The notes below the pieces were generated by a model. It saw nothing but the letters and a program-made list of their open reading frames with translations. It was not told the origin of the DNA and did not search any database. A stretch of DNA of 64,000 bases from Saussurea involucrata (taxonomy: Eukaryota > Streptophyta > Magnoliopsida > Asterales > Asteraceae), in contig CM066313.1 in assembly GCA_033807775.1 (NCBI GenBank), positions 85,189,484-85,253,483 of the forward strand, read 5' to 3'. Position numbers and translations under genes: made by a program. This document shows positions 46,756-56,492 of the stretch, piece by piece; the stretch's first letter is position 1, and every line of letters starts with the position of its first letter.

Positions 46756-47030
46756 CTGATAGGATTTCCCTGTAATTCTTCTATCTTTACCAGCTTGTGT
46801 CTTTTGAACTTGTAATTTTATTTGTTGTACTTATAATTTTTCCACTTCCCTTTGTAACCTTATACGAAGTTTAAAGAAAAATTTCAGCGAATGTACTTTA
46901 CTCCATCAGTACTGAAAAGATCCCAGAAAACAGTAAAAGGGACAAATATTTTATAAGTTCTTTTTATCCTTATGTTTTCATACTTAGCAATTTTCCTTTA
47001 TTGCTATGTCATAATCAAATAGGGGGAGAT
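46756..47030 (+). other. Sire-B 3' non-coding stretch with polypurine tract
   Basis: Nothing codes here. AGGGGGAGAT (47021-47030) directly precedes the LTR and is the polypurine tract. Confidence 0.8.
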
Positions 47031-47915
47031 TGTTGATCCAAACCCTCAGTGATTTGATAATGACTCTTTAAGAAACACTTAGTGAAAATTGTAAGTAGAC
47101 AATATCTATTAGAGATTCACTATCGCTGATAAGTACTATGTCTCTTCAGTACCGCTGATAGGAAACTCATGCTCTTTAATTTTAACATTCAGCGATCACT
47201 GTTCATCAATAGAGCTCTGAGCCTGTTCAGTCCTATTGGTGATCGCTGATAGTTTAGTTGTTTACTTATGATCCCTGAAGACAAGTTTCACGTCAACAAA
47301 GGTTCTACGCTGAAGTCGAAGATCAAGCCCAAGAACCAGCGACAAGTCTACTAATGAACTGATGCGGATATCAGCGAAGCAAGACTTGTCCACTCAACGT
47401 GAAGTTTCAAGTAGAAGACTTCAGCGATTGCTGAGCTTTGTCACTCGCTGATAAAGTACTGTTCAACAAGCGCTGATCATGAGGTCTACTCTACAAGTTA
47501 CTTTTGTCTTTCCCCCTTGCACGTCTCCGTACGATAATGTCAGAAAGGACATCCATTTTGTCCTTGATCGTACAACCAACTCTGATTCTACACTGTACAT
47601 CATGCAGCTACTAAGGTTGTCTAATATGGTCAAACCATGCAACCAATCAGATGCTGCCACGTGTAAAGTAATATTAAAATGCATTAAATGCATGCAGTAT
47701 ATAAAGAGAAACCCTACTTCAACATGAAGTGCTCATCCATCTTCTTCTCTCTATCTTAGTGTTAGAATATTACTCGTAGTATTCTTATCTCCTTTCTGTC
47801 TTAATTCTAGTGCAAGAAACTTAGTGTTCTTAACTTGTTTAGATTAGGCTTAGTCCTTAATCTTGTTCCGCAACCCCCCCTTCTACAAACTTGTATAACC
47901 CTCTCGGGACCAACA
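47031..47915 (+). repeat. 3' LTR of Sire-B (885 bp)
   Basis: It starts TGTTGATCC and ends GGGACCAACA, a good inverted pair. The TCAGCG/CGCTGA word is very dense at 47130-47475. The promoter part has CCACGTGT (47657-47664), ATGCATTAAATGCATGC (47680-47696) and TATATAAA (47698-47705). No second LTR exists in the window, so no TSD can be tested. Confidence 0.88.
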
Positions 47916-48290
47916 GATATATATACTTTGGTGAATGAAACAGAAGGCAGGGATTTTGCAAACCTTTATAAACCACGTGGTAAACCACCCAAGGGGATGA
48001 ATTGCACCATTTCACCCCTTTGTTCAGAGCATTGCTTTATCTAGTTGGCATTGCTATTGGTCTTGTTGATTTATCAAGTGTAAGAGATCTTGCAATCTAC
48101 ATGGACATGTCATGTCATCTTGCAAGACCATTTGCAAGATTGGTGTGAATGCTCTAATCACTTCTCAATTAACTATTTTATGTTTTAACCATTTGGTTAG
48201 TTTTCTAAATTTTGATTAATGTCCAATATTGGTTCCATGTTTACAATGAAAATGTGGTTTTTAATTGAACTACCCATATATATGTATATA
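47916..48290. other. Short intergenic stretch with a possible small MITE
   Basis: There is no gene. AGAGCATT (48026-48033) and AATGCTCT (48148-48155) form 8-bp inverted ends of a 130-bp unit containing repeated CTTGCAA words. The right end (GGTGTGAATGCTCTAA) looks like a common plant MITE terminus. No clear target duplication is visible, so the unit is tentative. Confidence 0.35.
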
Positions 48291-48664
48291 CAGGGACCCT
48301 CTTTTGAGAACCTATGAAATTGTGATAACCTTGAGAACTAGTGCATCATGTGCTATGTCATACGATTTTGCCACTAAGACTGGGATATTTAAAATAATAA
48401 TTAACATATATATGTGTTTGTTTCACATGTACTCGGTTCAGCACATTTTTTACATGTTTGTGAAACAAAAAGTACACATAAAAAAGTTTCACATTGTGGA
48501 ACAAATACATATGAAACAATCACATTGTAAAACAAATATATATATTAATGAATAGATTAAATACTACCCTTACATGAGAAAAAAATCATGTGAAACAAAA
48601 TTGTAAGGTAGAAGTTCTCAAGGATCTCGTAAATTTTGGAGTTCTCAAATGATTAAGCTCCTCC
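48291..48664. mobile_element. MITE (about 374 bp) with TGAGAAC-containing inverted ends
   Basis: The left end (CAGGGACCCTCTTTTGAGAAC..., then CCTTGAGAACTAG) and the inverse of the right end (AGGAGCTTAATCATTTGAGAAC..., then CCTTGAGAACTTC) align for about 50 bp. In both, two TGAGAAC words stand about 20 bp apart. TA-rich sequence flanks both sides (TATGTATATA and TATATATATA), giving a possible 8-9 bp duplication of Mutator type. There is no coding capacity. Confidence 0.65.
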
Positions 48665-48690
48665 TATATATATATATATATATATATATA
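48665..48690. repeat. (TA)n microsatellite
   Basis: Thirteen TA units lie between the MITE and the start of Sire-C homology. The microsatellite marks the 5' truncation point of Sire-C. Confidence 0.9.
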
Positions 48691-51002
48691 AAAGCGTACA
48701 GAGTCTATCTCAAGTCTTCCAGAACTGTGATGGAAAGCATAAACGTCAGATTTGACGAAACTGAAGACATGGCTTCAATGCAAAACAGTACAGAACCCGC
48801 AATATCTGAAATACTAGCATCTGGACAAATCCGTCCAATGACGACTAGGACGTCAAACAAGAATCAAGCTTCCACTTCTAACTCTAATCCTAACGATCTT
48901 GATTTATTGTTTGAACATTTTTATGATGACTACTTTAGAAGTAATAAATCATATTCATCTGTGAATGACAGGAGTCAAGTTGCTACACCACCAGCTCATG
49001 CTACAATGTCAGGGCCTTCACCGGTACTGACTACACCCATAACTGGTGCAACAACTCTTGCATCGTCTTCAAGCAATACAAATATGACATCTCCACAAGC
49101 AATACAACGTGAATCTACGAATGGTGCTTCTTCGTCGGGTACAACTGCTAACGCCAATGGTGAGGGTTCTTCTAACATACCCAAGTCATCTTCCGAAGCA
49201 GCTCCAGAGGCAGTTCCTATTGACTCTTCTGTCACTGAACCAGCCCCACAACCAGAACCTACCTTGACAATAGAGTTGAATTTTGATAAAGATCCCACCT
49301 TTGTGGATCCCAATGAAGATGATGTATCTCTCCACCCACATTCCACCAAATGGACTAAGAGTCACCCAATTGAACAAATTATTGGTGACGTCTCCGAACC
49401 TGTAAAAACAAGATCTGCTACAGCAAATGAAGTCCTTTATGCGCTCTTCCTAAGTTAAGTTGAGCCTACATCAGTTCGACAAGCCTTAGAAGATCTGGAT
49501 TGGATCATTGCTATGCAAGATGAGCTGAACTCTTTTGAAGCATTAAATGTGTGGAGACTAGTTCCTAGAACTAAGGGTAAAACGGTAATTGGTACAAAGT
49601 GGGTCCTGAAGAATAAGAAAGATAAAGACGGGATTGTTGTGAGAAACAAAGCACGCCTAGTAGTGAAAGGGTATAGAAAACAAGAAGGGATTGACTATGA
49701 CGAGACGTATGCACTGGTGGCTCGCTTAGAGGCAATCCAGATGTTTCTATCATTTGCCGCTTTCAGAAACTTCACTATTTATCAAATGGACGTGAAGACT
49801 GCTTTCTTGAACGGTGTTTTGAAAGAAGAAGTATATGTTTCTCAACTGGAAGGCTTTGTCAACAAAGATAAACCAGACTACGTCTACATACTTGACAAAG
49901 CCCTCTACGGTCTCAAACAAGCCCCTTGTGCCTGGTACGAAGTTTTATCTACCTTCCTACTTGCCTTCCTACTTGTTAAAGGCTTTGCGAAAGGTAAAAT
50001 CGACACAACTCTCTTTACGTTGCACAAGAATGGTGAGATTCTTCTGGTACAAATTTACGTTGATGATATTATTTTTGGTTCAACTGACCCTGGTTTATGT
50101 ACTTGGTTTTCTGACATTATGATGTCTAGATTTCAGATGAGTATGATGGGGGAGATTAATTTCTTTCTCGGATTACAAGTCAAGCAATTCTCAACAGGTA
50201 TCTTCATCAACCAATCAAAGTATGTGTTTGATATCTTGAAGAAATTCAAGATGGAAAACTGTACCTCAATTGGCACACATATGGCTCTTGGATCTAAGAT
50301 AGGTCTGGATCCTGATGGTGTAGATGTAGATGTTAAGAATTACAGAGGAATGATAGGCTCATTAATTTATCTAACTGCGAGTCATCCAGATATAATGTTT
50401 TCAACATGTCTTTGTGCAAGATTTCAGGCAAAGCCAAAAGAATCACATCTTGGTGCTGTTAAAAGAATCTTTCGCTATCTGAAGGGGACACCATACCTTG
50501 GAGTGTGGTATCCAAAGGGAACAGGATTCAAACTCACCGCATATTCTGATGCGGATCATGGAGGAAGTATACTAGACAGGAAGAGCACATCTGGACATGT
50601 ACAGTTTTTGGGTGACAAGCTTGTGAGTTGGTCTTCGAGGAAGCAGAACTGTGTTTCAACATCAACTGCGCAGGTAGAATATGTAGTTGCGGCCAGTTGT
50701 TGTTCACAGGTTATGTGGATGAAGACTCAACTCATGGACTACGGGTTCAAATATAAGAAGATCCCATCTATTGTGACAGCAAAAGTGCAATTGCTATATC
50801 AGCTAATCCTGTCCAACATACAAAGACGAAACACATCGACATCAGGTATCATTTCATCAAATATCATGTTGAAAAGGGAACAATTGAACTTTACTTTGTT
50901 ACAATTGAATTTCAACTTGCCGATCTTTTCACAAAAGCCTTGGATGAAAAACGATTTAACTTCTTAGTATCCAAGCTTGGCATGTTGAACATGAAAGTCT
51001 AA
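48691..51002 (+). pseudogene. Sire-C Copia pol, 3' part: linker, RT, RNase H
   Basis: The frame opens with the end of the integrase region (KAYRVYLKSSRTVMESINV), then a Ser/Thr/Pro-rich linker to about 49430. An in-frame TAA at 49456-49458 interrupts just before RT. From 49459 the RT is intact: [14 protein letters not shown] (about 49591-49635), [11 protein letters not shown] (about 49783-49815) and YVDD (about 50059-50070). RNase H follows with [16 protein letters not shown] (about 50550-50595). Near 50767 one base is missing and the frame shifts; the rest ([29 protein letters not shown]) is readable to LGMLNMKV and TAA at 51002. SHPDIM replaces the usual SRPDIM. This copy cannot make a full enzyme. 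Confidence 0.88.
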
Positions 51003-51815
51003 TATCTTTTATTGATCATATAATATATGGAAATATGTGTATTTCAATCTAGCTAACTAGTATCTAGATTGATACATTCAAATTTTCATCACATTCTATT
51101 CTCAATAAAAGATATTTTATTTTTCATGTCTTTGTTGTTTTTCATTGTTTATTCAGTTTGTTATTTTGCTTTTTGTTATGATACATGTGTCTGCATAAGG
51201 TGTGTTCATAGTCTCAGGGGGAGTATAGTACATGATACACGCACAAGAATAGGGGGAGTGTGCATAATAGATAGATCTTGTACGTATTGATCTCATATGC
51301 CCATTGCTTGACGACTACAAGGTAAGTATTCTAATTTGTTTTGATCACAAACTCTTAAATGATGAAAATCAAATTTTCCAAACATACTTGCATCATTTAA
51401 GGGGGAGTGAAACTACTTCAAGAAAACCTTGAGTGCTTAAATCAATTGGAAGTTGGACATCTTCCAATGTGATAAAATATTTTGAGAAAATTTTACTGAA
51501 AAATGTCCAAGTGTTACTGATATCGCAACCCATTACTTGCGATAAAATGGCGAACAGTGGTTTATTGCAACCCTCAGTTGCGATGAAACCTGGTTGCCAT
51601 CTTATCGCAACCTACTTGTTGTGATAAGAAGTTTTCATCGCAACCTTGAGTTGCGATAAAACGCAGTGCACAGTAACTTATCGCAACCCCCTTGTTGCGA
51701 TAAGATTGAACGTGTATCGCAACAAGCCCATTGCGATAACATAAGAGTTTATCGCAACTTGTTCTTTGCGATAAACTGACACTGGCAAGTCAAACGTTGG
51801 ACCATTTATTCGTTG
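51003..51815 (+). other. Sire-C spacer with repeated polypurine-like boxes
   Basis: There is no ORF of note. GGGGGAGTATA (51217-51227), AGGGGGAGTG (51251-51260) and GGGGGAGTGA (51401-51410) resemble the real polypurine tract at 56484. Repeated boxes after pol also occur in Sire-A, so this is a Sirevirus-like trait. The first TTATCGCAAC hairpin cluster (51521-51774) lies at the 3' end of the spacer. Confidence 0.65.
51521..51774. repeat. Hairpin cluster 1: seven TTATCGCAAC/GTTGCGATAA pairs
   Basis: By eye there are fourteen half-sites in 254 bp, strictly alternating in orientation: TTATCGCAAC, a 5-7 base loop, GTTGCGATAA, then the next pair. Several pairs are perfect; others have one or two changes (TTATTGCAAC, GTTGTGATAA). 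Loop sequences differ from pair to pair, so this is not a simple tandem repeat. It lies just upstream of the internal TATA box. Confidence 0.88.
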
Positions 51816-51850
51816 CCACATGTCATTTTTCAAAAACCCTATAAATAGGA
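51816..51850 (+). promoter_or_regulatory. Internal promoter of the Sire-C envelope-like region
   Basis: CCACATGTCA (51816-51825) precedes a clean plant TATA box, CTATAAATAGG (TATAAATA at 51840-51847), about 130 bp before a consensus 5' splice site and 675 bp before the ATG. The sequence after the box contains GGAGCAGT and ACTGCTCC (about 51848-51906) able to form a hairpin in the leader. This is the best of the three internal promoter candidates. Confidence 0.6.
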
Positions 51851-51975
51851 GCAGTTCGCAAACCTTAAACCTTTTTCACACTCTCAAACCCTCTCGAGAC
51901 TGCTCCTGTGCTTTCGATCTTCAAGGCGTGTTTTGTGATTTCTGTTGCTTGCATTCCATTCAAATTATACTCGAG

Positions 51976-52524
51976 GTAAGTCCTTCAAGTTTCAATCGAT
52001 TTCATCCATGCAATCATGATTAACAGTCGATTTTAAGTTGCTAGGGTAGAACCTTTCATATTCCGTGCTTAAATCCATGTGTATTATGTGTGTTTGTACT
52101 TAGAAATCATAGGGTTTTACTCACGAAGTCACTGCGAACCTAGTAGTGTAGGTTTTAACATCATTTATGCGAAAACTAGTTTTCTGGGCTTGAACACTTA
52201 GAAAATATTTCAGTGTTCAAGCTTATCGCAACATGCTTGTCTTTATAACATTCAAACTTATCGCAACCTGCTTCATATTCAAACGTATCGCAACCCATTA
52301 GTTGCGATAAGATTTTATCGCAACCTATGTGTTGCGATAACATTTTCTCGCAACTAATGCGTTGCGATAACCACTCCTCGCAACCTTTGAGTTGCGATAT
52401 CATCATGTGTTGCGATAACTCTTTGATGTGTGTTGCGATAAACCCAGGACTTAGGCAATTGTTTTTTGAAATTTTTTCAAGAAAAATCAATTTTTGGCAC
52501 TGTTCTAAATTGTGAATGGTTCAG
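51976..52524 (+). other. Probable leader intron of the Sire-C envelope-like transcript, holding hairpin cluster 2
   Basis: A strong donor (CGAG|GTAAGT at 51976) and an acceptor (GGTTCAG| ending at 52524) bound 549 bp, and the ATG follows directly at 52525. Within it, 52223-52442 carries about twelve more TTATCGCAAC/GTTGCGATAA half-sites, including three near-perfect alternating hairpins (52284-52350). Confidence 0.55.
52223..52442. repeat. Hairpin cluster 2 of TTATCGCAAC/GTTGCGATAA
   Basis: Around twelve half-sites are present. The first three are all forward, the middle ones alternate (CGTATCGCAACC...AGTTGCGATAAG, TTTATCGCAACC...GTTGCGATAAC), and the last ones run GTTGCGATAA repeatedly. It is the same word as cluster 1, 450 bp away, on the other side of the promoter and first exon. 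Confidence 0.85.
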
Positions 52525-54003
52525 ATGGCTCACCGTGATGGGAATTCCTCTGACAAGAACACTGTCATCCCATCGCACTGTTCATCCCACCCTTCCGTCA
52601 ATGCCCGAGACCATGATGAGGAAATTTTCCCACGGAACCAATTCCTGAGAATTGACGACAACAATCACCACCTTGACCTCAATGTGGTGTTTGACTACCA
52701 AGTTATAGTGGAAATACTTCGTGGCCATCCCCTCCGAACCGCACTCACTAAGGTTGTCACTGTGCCCATGATCTACCTACAACAATTTTGGGCAACACTA
52801 CAGTACCACCCAAATCACCGAAGGGGCGCACACTTCACTGCCAAAGCTGACCACTTTGATGCACGCATTACCATCCGAAGACTCCGCAGAGCACTTGACC
52901 TACCCTACAGCGAGAACTTCGAAGACCCGATTCCCGAGGCTCAATTCTTTGCCGATATCCAAAGCCTCGGATATCAAGATGCCAAACACCCAATTCTAAT
53001 GGGCTCGTCTAAATTCCAACGCCAATACCCACCGAGGATCTGGTATACACTATGCTCGATCATCAATCGGTGCATGACGTCTAAGCATACTGGATTGGAT
53101 AAGTGCAACATCCCAACACTGCGAATGTTCCATGCAATCGCCTTCAACCGTAACATCGATTTCGCCATCATCTTGTGGAACGAGTTAGTAGAATTGGTCG
53201 AGGACAAATTCCGACCTCACAAGAACCGAAACTTCGTACCATGCCAACGCTTCTTCCAAATCCTGATCCATCAAATTATGGAAGACAATCAAGAGATTCC
53301 ACGCCGAGAGACTGCACCCAAAGGCCCGAGCCAGTGGATGCACTACCTGAAGATGCCGAAGCACATCGACTTCGCCCACGTTACGGTCATTCCTGAAGCT
53401 GTCTTAGCCTATGCCGACCAACAGTCCTGGGTAGTTAGGCAATATAGGTTAGAGAACGCACTAATGGTCAATCCAGAACAGGAGGGACCTCCCCAACGTG
53501 CAAACCAAGTAGGTGGTGAGGGTCCAAGAGTCAAGGGGGTTCAGGAACAAGGGGTTCTTGTACAAAGAGAGGTGAGGCGTACAATAAGAAAGAGAGTAGG
53601 GAAGCCAAAACAGATTGTTGCCCAGGCATCCACTTTCAGACCGGCAAAACCACCACCTCCACCTCCGCAAATGAGAATCTTTGACGATGACGTATCATGG
53701 GATTCAGCTGATGTTGCTGCTGCATCATCTGACACTGATGATGTACCCACACACCCTCCACATGATGCAAACGATGATGACTCCGACAACAACCATGATC
53801 CAGACGCAGATCTTATTCCAAGACACGTGGGTCGGAGACAACCTATTGAGAGTTCCGATGCTGATTCCGCATGGAACATCGGACTCTCCGATACTCATGG
53901 CGATACCGAAGATATAAGGCGGGAAGAGGGAGTTACAGTAGGAAATGTAAATGTGAGTAGTGAGGTGGCGAGAAAAGAAATGGGAGAGAAAGAGATCGAG
54001 TAG
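52525..54003 (+). pseudogene. Sire-C envelope-like protein, N-terminal segment
   Basis: About 492 codons from ATG 52525 (MAHRDGNSS), which follows the acceptor AG. An ATG at 52516 would be used if the leader is not spliced. Residues about 40-290 form an ordered domain (LDLNVVFDYQVIVEILRGHPL, IYLQQFWATLQ, CSIINRCMTSKHTGLDK, FVPCQRFFQIL) that parallels the Sire-A and Sire-B N-terminal domains. A basic cluster (RRTIRKRVGKPKQ, about 352-364), a Pro-run and an Asp/Ser-rich stretch follow. There is no signal peptide. It stops at TAG 54001-54003; the same frame continues directly beyond. Confidence 0.7.
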
Positions 54004-55350
54004 GATAAAGTTTTAACTACCGACTCTCCCCAAACCGATCGAAGCCGGGTAGCCACATCTACTACCAACGTACGTTTGTCGTCGTTTCGCATTGAAACAG
54101 ACATGGTGGACCCAGCCATGCATAGCACAGCCCCTCCAAGCCACTCATCGGTCTCTCAACAGGCCGTTGTTTCATTTTCCACAGGGGATTTAGCACAAAC
54201 TCTATCGGCTGCACACTCGGTGTTTGCCGGTATTGAAACAGGTAGGCTCCCGCCCCGGCCACCGACCTTCTTTCATAGCACTTCGAGTCTAGAGCCCTTT
54301 GGAAGAACATCATTTCCTAGGAAACGTGCAATGGTACAACAACAAGTTGTGGGATTCCGTGCCCCAACCGGAACACCCAGAGTTAGGCCGCCATTCGTTG
54401 GTGCCTCGCGAGGACAGGGTGGAAGTCCTGTCATGGTCAACACTATGCCAGCCATGATCACAGGCTGTACGGTTGCTACAACCGCTACTTCAACCGGTAA
54501 CCTACGTGGTCCGGAGGTTAGTTCCATATTTCCCAATTTTCCTCATGAACAGGTCGTAAGAATGCTTGGCCCGTATCTGCACTATATTACTCTTCCACTA
54601 CTCGCGTCTGCTTTAGGCACTATCTATCATGCCTACATACGCAGTCAGGCCATGCAAAGTACAGTTGACCGATTAGCACATGAAGTGAACAGAGCCATTA
54701 AGGGTAAAGGTATTGTTGAATCGTCATCAACTCCTCAAGATCAACCATCAAGCGCACAATCCTACCAACAACCACCACCATCAGTTCCGCTACACCAAAT
54801 CCCAACCGACCAGCTCAAATTAGAGTTGTTAGCCCGACTCTTAGCCCAAGGCGACTCTAATACGGCTGAAGAGGTAGACCTAGTTGGATTACTACGCCAA
54901 CAATCCCAACCTCAAACTTCAACATCCGCAAGCGCAGAATTTCAAACCTTAAACGACTCAATCAAAGAAGTGATCAAAGTTGTAATTGCTGGCTACCAAT
55001 CATTATCGCCAAGAATCACCGTAGTCGAACAAGCGTGTGGAGTCCAAGCTCAAGCCTCACACAAAAGAAGACATGATGATCAGGATGATCCTGATCAGCA
55101 TGAGGGGGAGAAGAGAGCACGGGTTGGAGAAACCTGTGGTACAGGTACGGGAAATGAAGGGGGTTCAGTCAGTGAACGGGTAACGAGTGAAGGTGGAACG
55201 ACGACTGATGTGGTACAGGCAGATGATACTGAAATGGAAGTTCTAGCTGATGTCATAACCGGGGTTAAAAAGCCTTCGGTTGTTGACAATAGAATGGAAG
55301 AAGAGCGGATAGCCGACGATATGTTCAACGACATCATCTATATAGATTAG
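54004..55350 (+). pseudogene. Sire-C envelope-like protein, middle segment
   Basis: This is in the same frame as the previous segment after the TAG at 54001-54003. The first in-frame ATG is at 54103. It is rich in Pro, Ser, Thr and Gln, with a moderately hydrophobic stretch (about 54535-54620, PYLHYITLPLLASALGTIY), the only candidate membrane-like segment. Then come a Gln/Pro-rich run and a charged tail with KRRHDDQDDPDQ. The TAG at 55348-55350 again stops a frame that continues. No known domain. Confidence 0.6.
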
Positions 55351-56457
55351 GAGGAAGAGCCGGAAACGACCGCTTTTAAAATTAAAGAAGAGATAGATGA
55401 TGCACTTGATGAAGAATTTGATAATACCGGGGATCAGGATATGGGAATTGAGTCTGAAGATGATGTTCCTTCACCGCAACAACCAGCAGATCAGGGTACA
55501 AGTACTTCAGCTCCACCGGCACCGGTAATTCCTGATGGCAAGATCAGAGATCCAGTACTTGAGGCTGAACTTAGAATCTATCAAGAGGTTATTGATGCTG
55601 AGCCAAGGTACGTGGCCACAAGAGAAAGGGTAAGGATCTTGATTCCCTTCCAAGAAAGCTTAAGGAAAGATTTGTTCGTAAAAGACGTTCAGAGAATAAA
55701 CTTGGAGAAAGTTTACGGGATAGAGAACTGGCCATCACTTGAGAAGATCGAGTTTCTACATGTTATGGGCAACAAAAACAGAGAAACAAGTGATGTCAGA
55801 TCAGACAATATGATAGTGAAAGTGCTGAAGGTTGAATCTCAAAAGCTGCTAAATGTCTGGTATCCTGAATTCATAGTTTTAAGATTTGGCAGTTCTGAAT
55901 ATGTGTTCTCTGAGGCTGACTACAAAAGTTTAAAGCTTGACGACCTTCTTAGCCTCTACAATACTTTAGCCACCCTCCCGGAGAAGAAATTAGAATGGTC
56001 TGGCGCGTATCAGAGTGCTAAAAGATTCATGCGGAACATTCTCAAATTCTCATATATTACCGACTTTCAGATGGCTCTTGAGTCACATCAAACCCATGTG
56101 AACCTCAGAATTCCAAACCGACGTCTGCTCGATATTCAAGGTATTCCTGCTTACACTGTACTGAAGAAACCAGAGCTCGGAGTTGTCTACTTAAACCAAG
56201 ACTCAAAGAAGAGATTTATGAGAGTCATTGACGTCAACAAGTTCAGCGATGGTACATTCAAAATGATTATGATACATCTGGAAAGTAAGCTACGTCTGGA
56301 TAAAAGTGGAGAGGTGAAGCTCAAAGACAAAGAAAGGGATCTGATCAAACAAGTGATTGAAGCCATTACCTACCGGAAGGAGTACCGAAATCAACTGCGG
56401 AGGTTCGAGATCATCTTCGGTATTCAGAAGAAGTATGTGGCCCCGGTAGACGTCTAA
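55351..56457 (+). pseudogene. Sire-C envelope-like protein, C-terminal segment
   Basis: The frame continues after the TAG at 55348-55350, with an ATG at 55441. The start is acidic (EEEPETT, DDALDEEFD), followed by an ordered domain of about 300 residues with regular Leu and aromatic spacing (RFGSSEYVFSEADYKSLKLDDLLSLYN, RIPNRRLLDIQGIPAYTVLKKPELGVVY). Position and layout match the last Sire-A segment (ending at 5529) and the 45548-46345 piece of Sire-B. It ends at TAA 56455-56457. Role unknown. Confidence 0.65.
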
Positions 56458-56492
56458 ATATTTTGCCTCTACATTAGTACAAAGGGGGAGAT
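56458..56492 (+). other. Polypurine tract of Sire-C
   Basis: AAAGGGGGAGAT (56481-56492) sits directly before TGTTAGTGC, like the tract before the LTR in Sire-A and Sire-B. Confidence 0.85.

Larger units (their letters stand above)
38274..47915 (+). mobile_element. Sire-B: 5'-truncated Sirevirus-type Copia element
   Basis: It starts abruptly in gag and lacks the 5' LTR. It then has the gag tail with a zinc knuckle, broken pol (38718-41739), a spacer with an internal promoter-like region, a broken envelope-like region (42709-46755), a polypurine tract (47020-47030) and an 885-bp LTR (47031-47915). The TCAGCG/CGCTGA word recurs through coding, spacer and LTR. Protein motifs ([29 protein letters not shown]) match the SIRE lineage. 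Stops, frameshifts and a deletion in RT make it defective. Confidence 0.88.

Noticed and set aside
48996..49349. Minus-strand 117-codon frame opposite the Sire-C linker
   Set aside because: It is the complement of the Ser/Thr-rich integrase-RT linker and has no homology or context of its own.
51521..52442. Regularly spaced TTATCGCAAC repeats as a CRISPR array or a replication-origin box cluster
   Set aside because: The setting is a plant retrotransposon, spacing is irregular, units alternate in orientation and there are no unique spacers of constant length; the word differs from the bacterial DnaA box.
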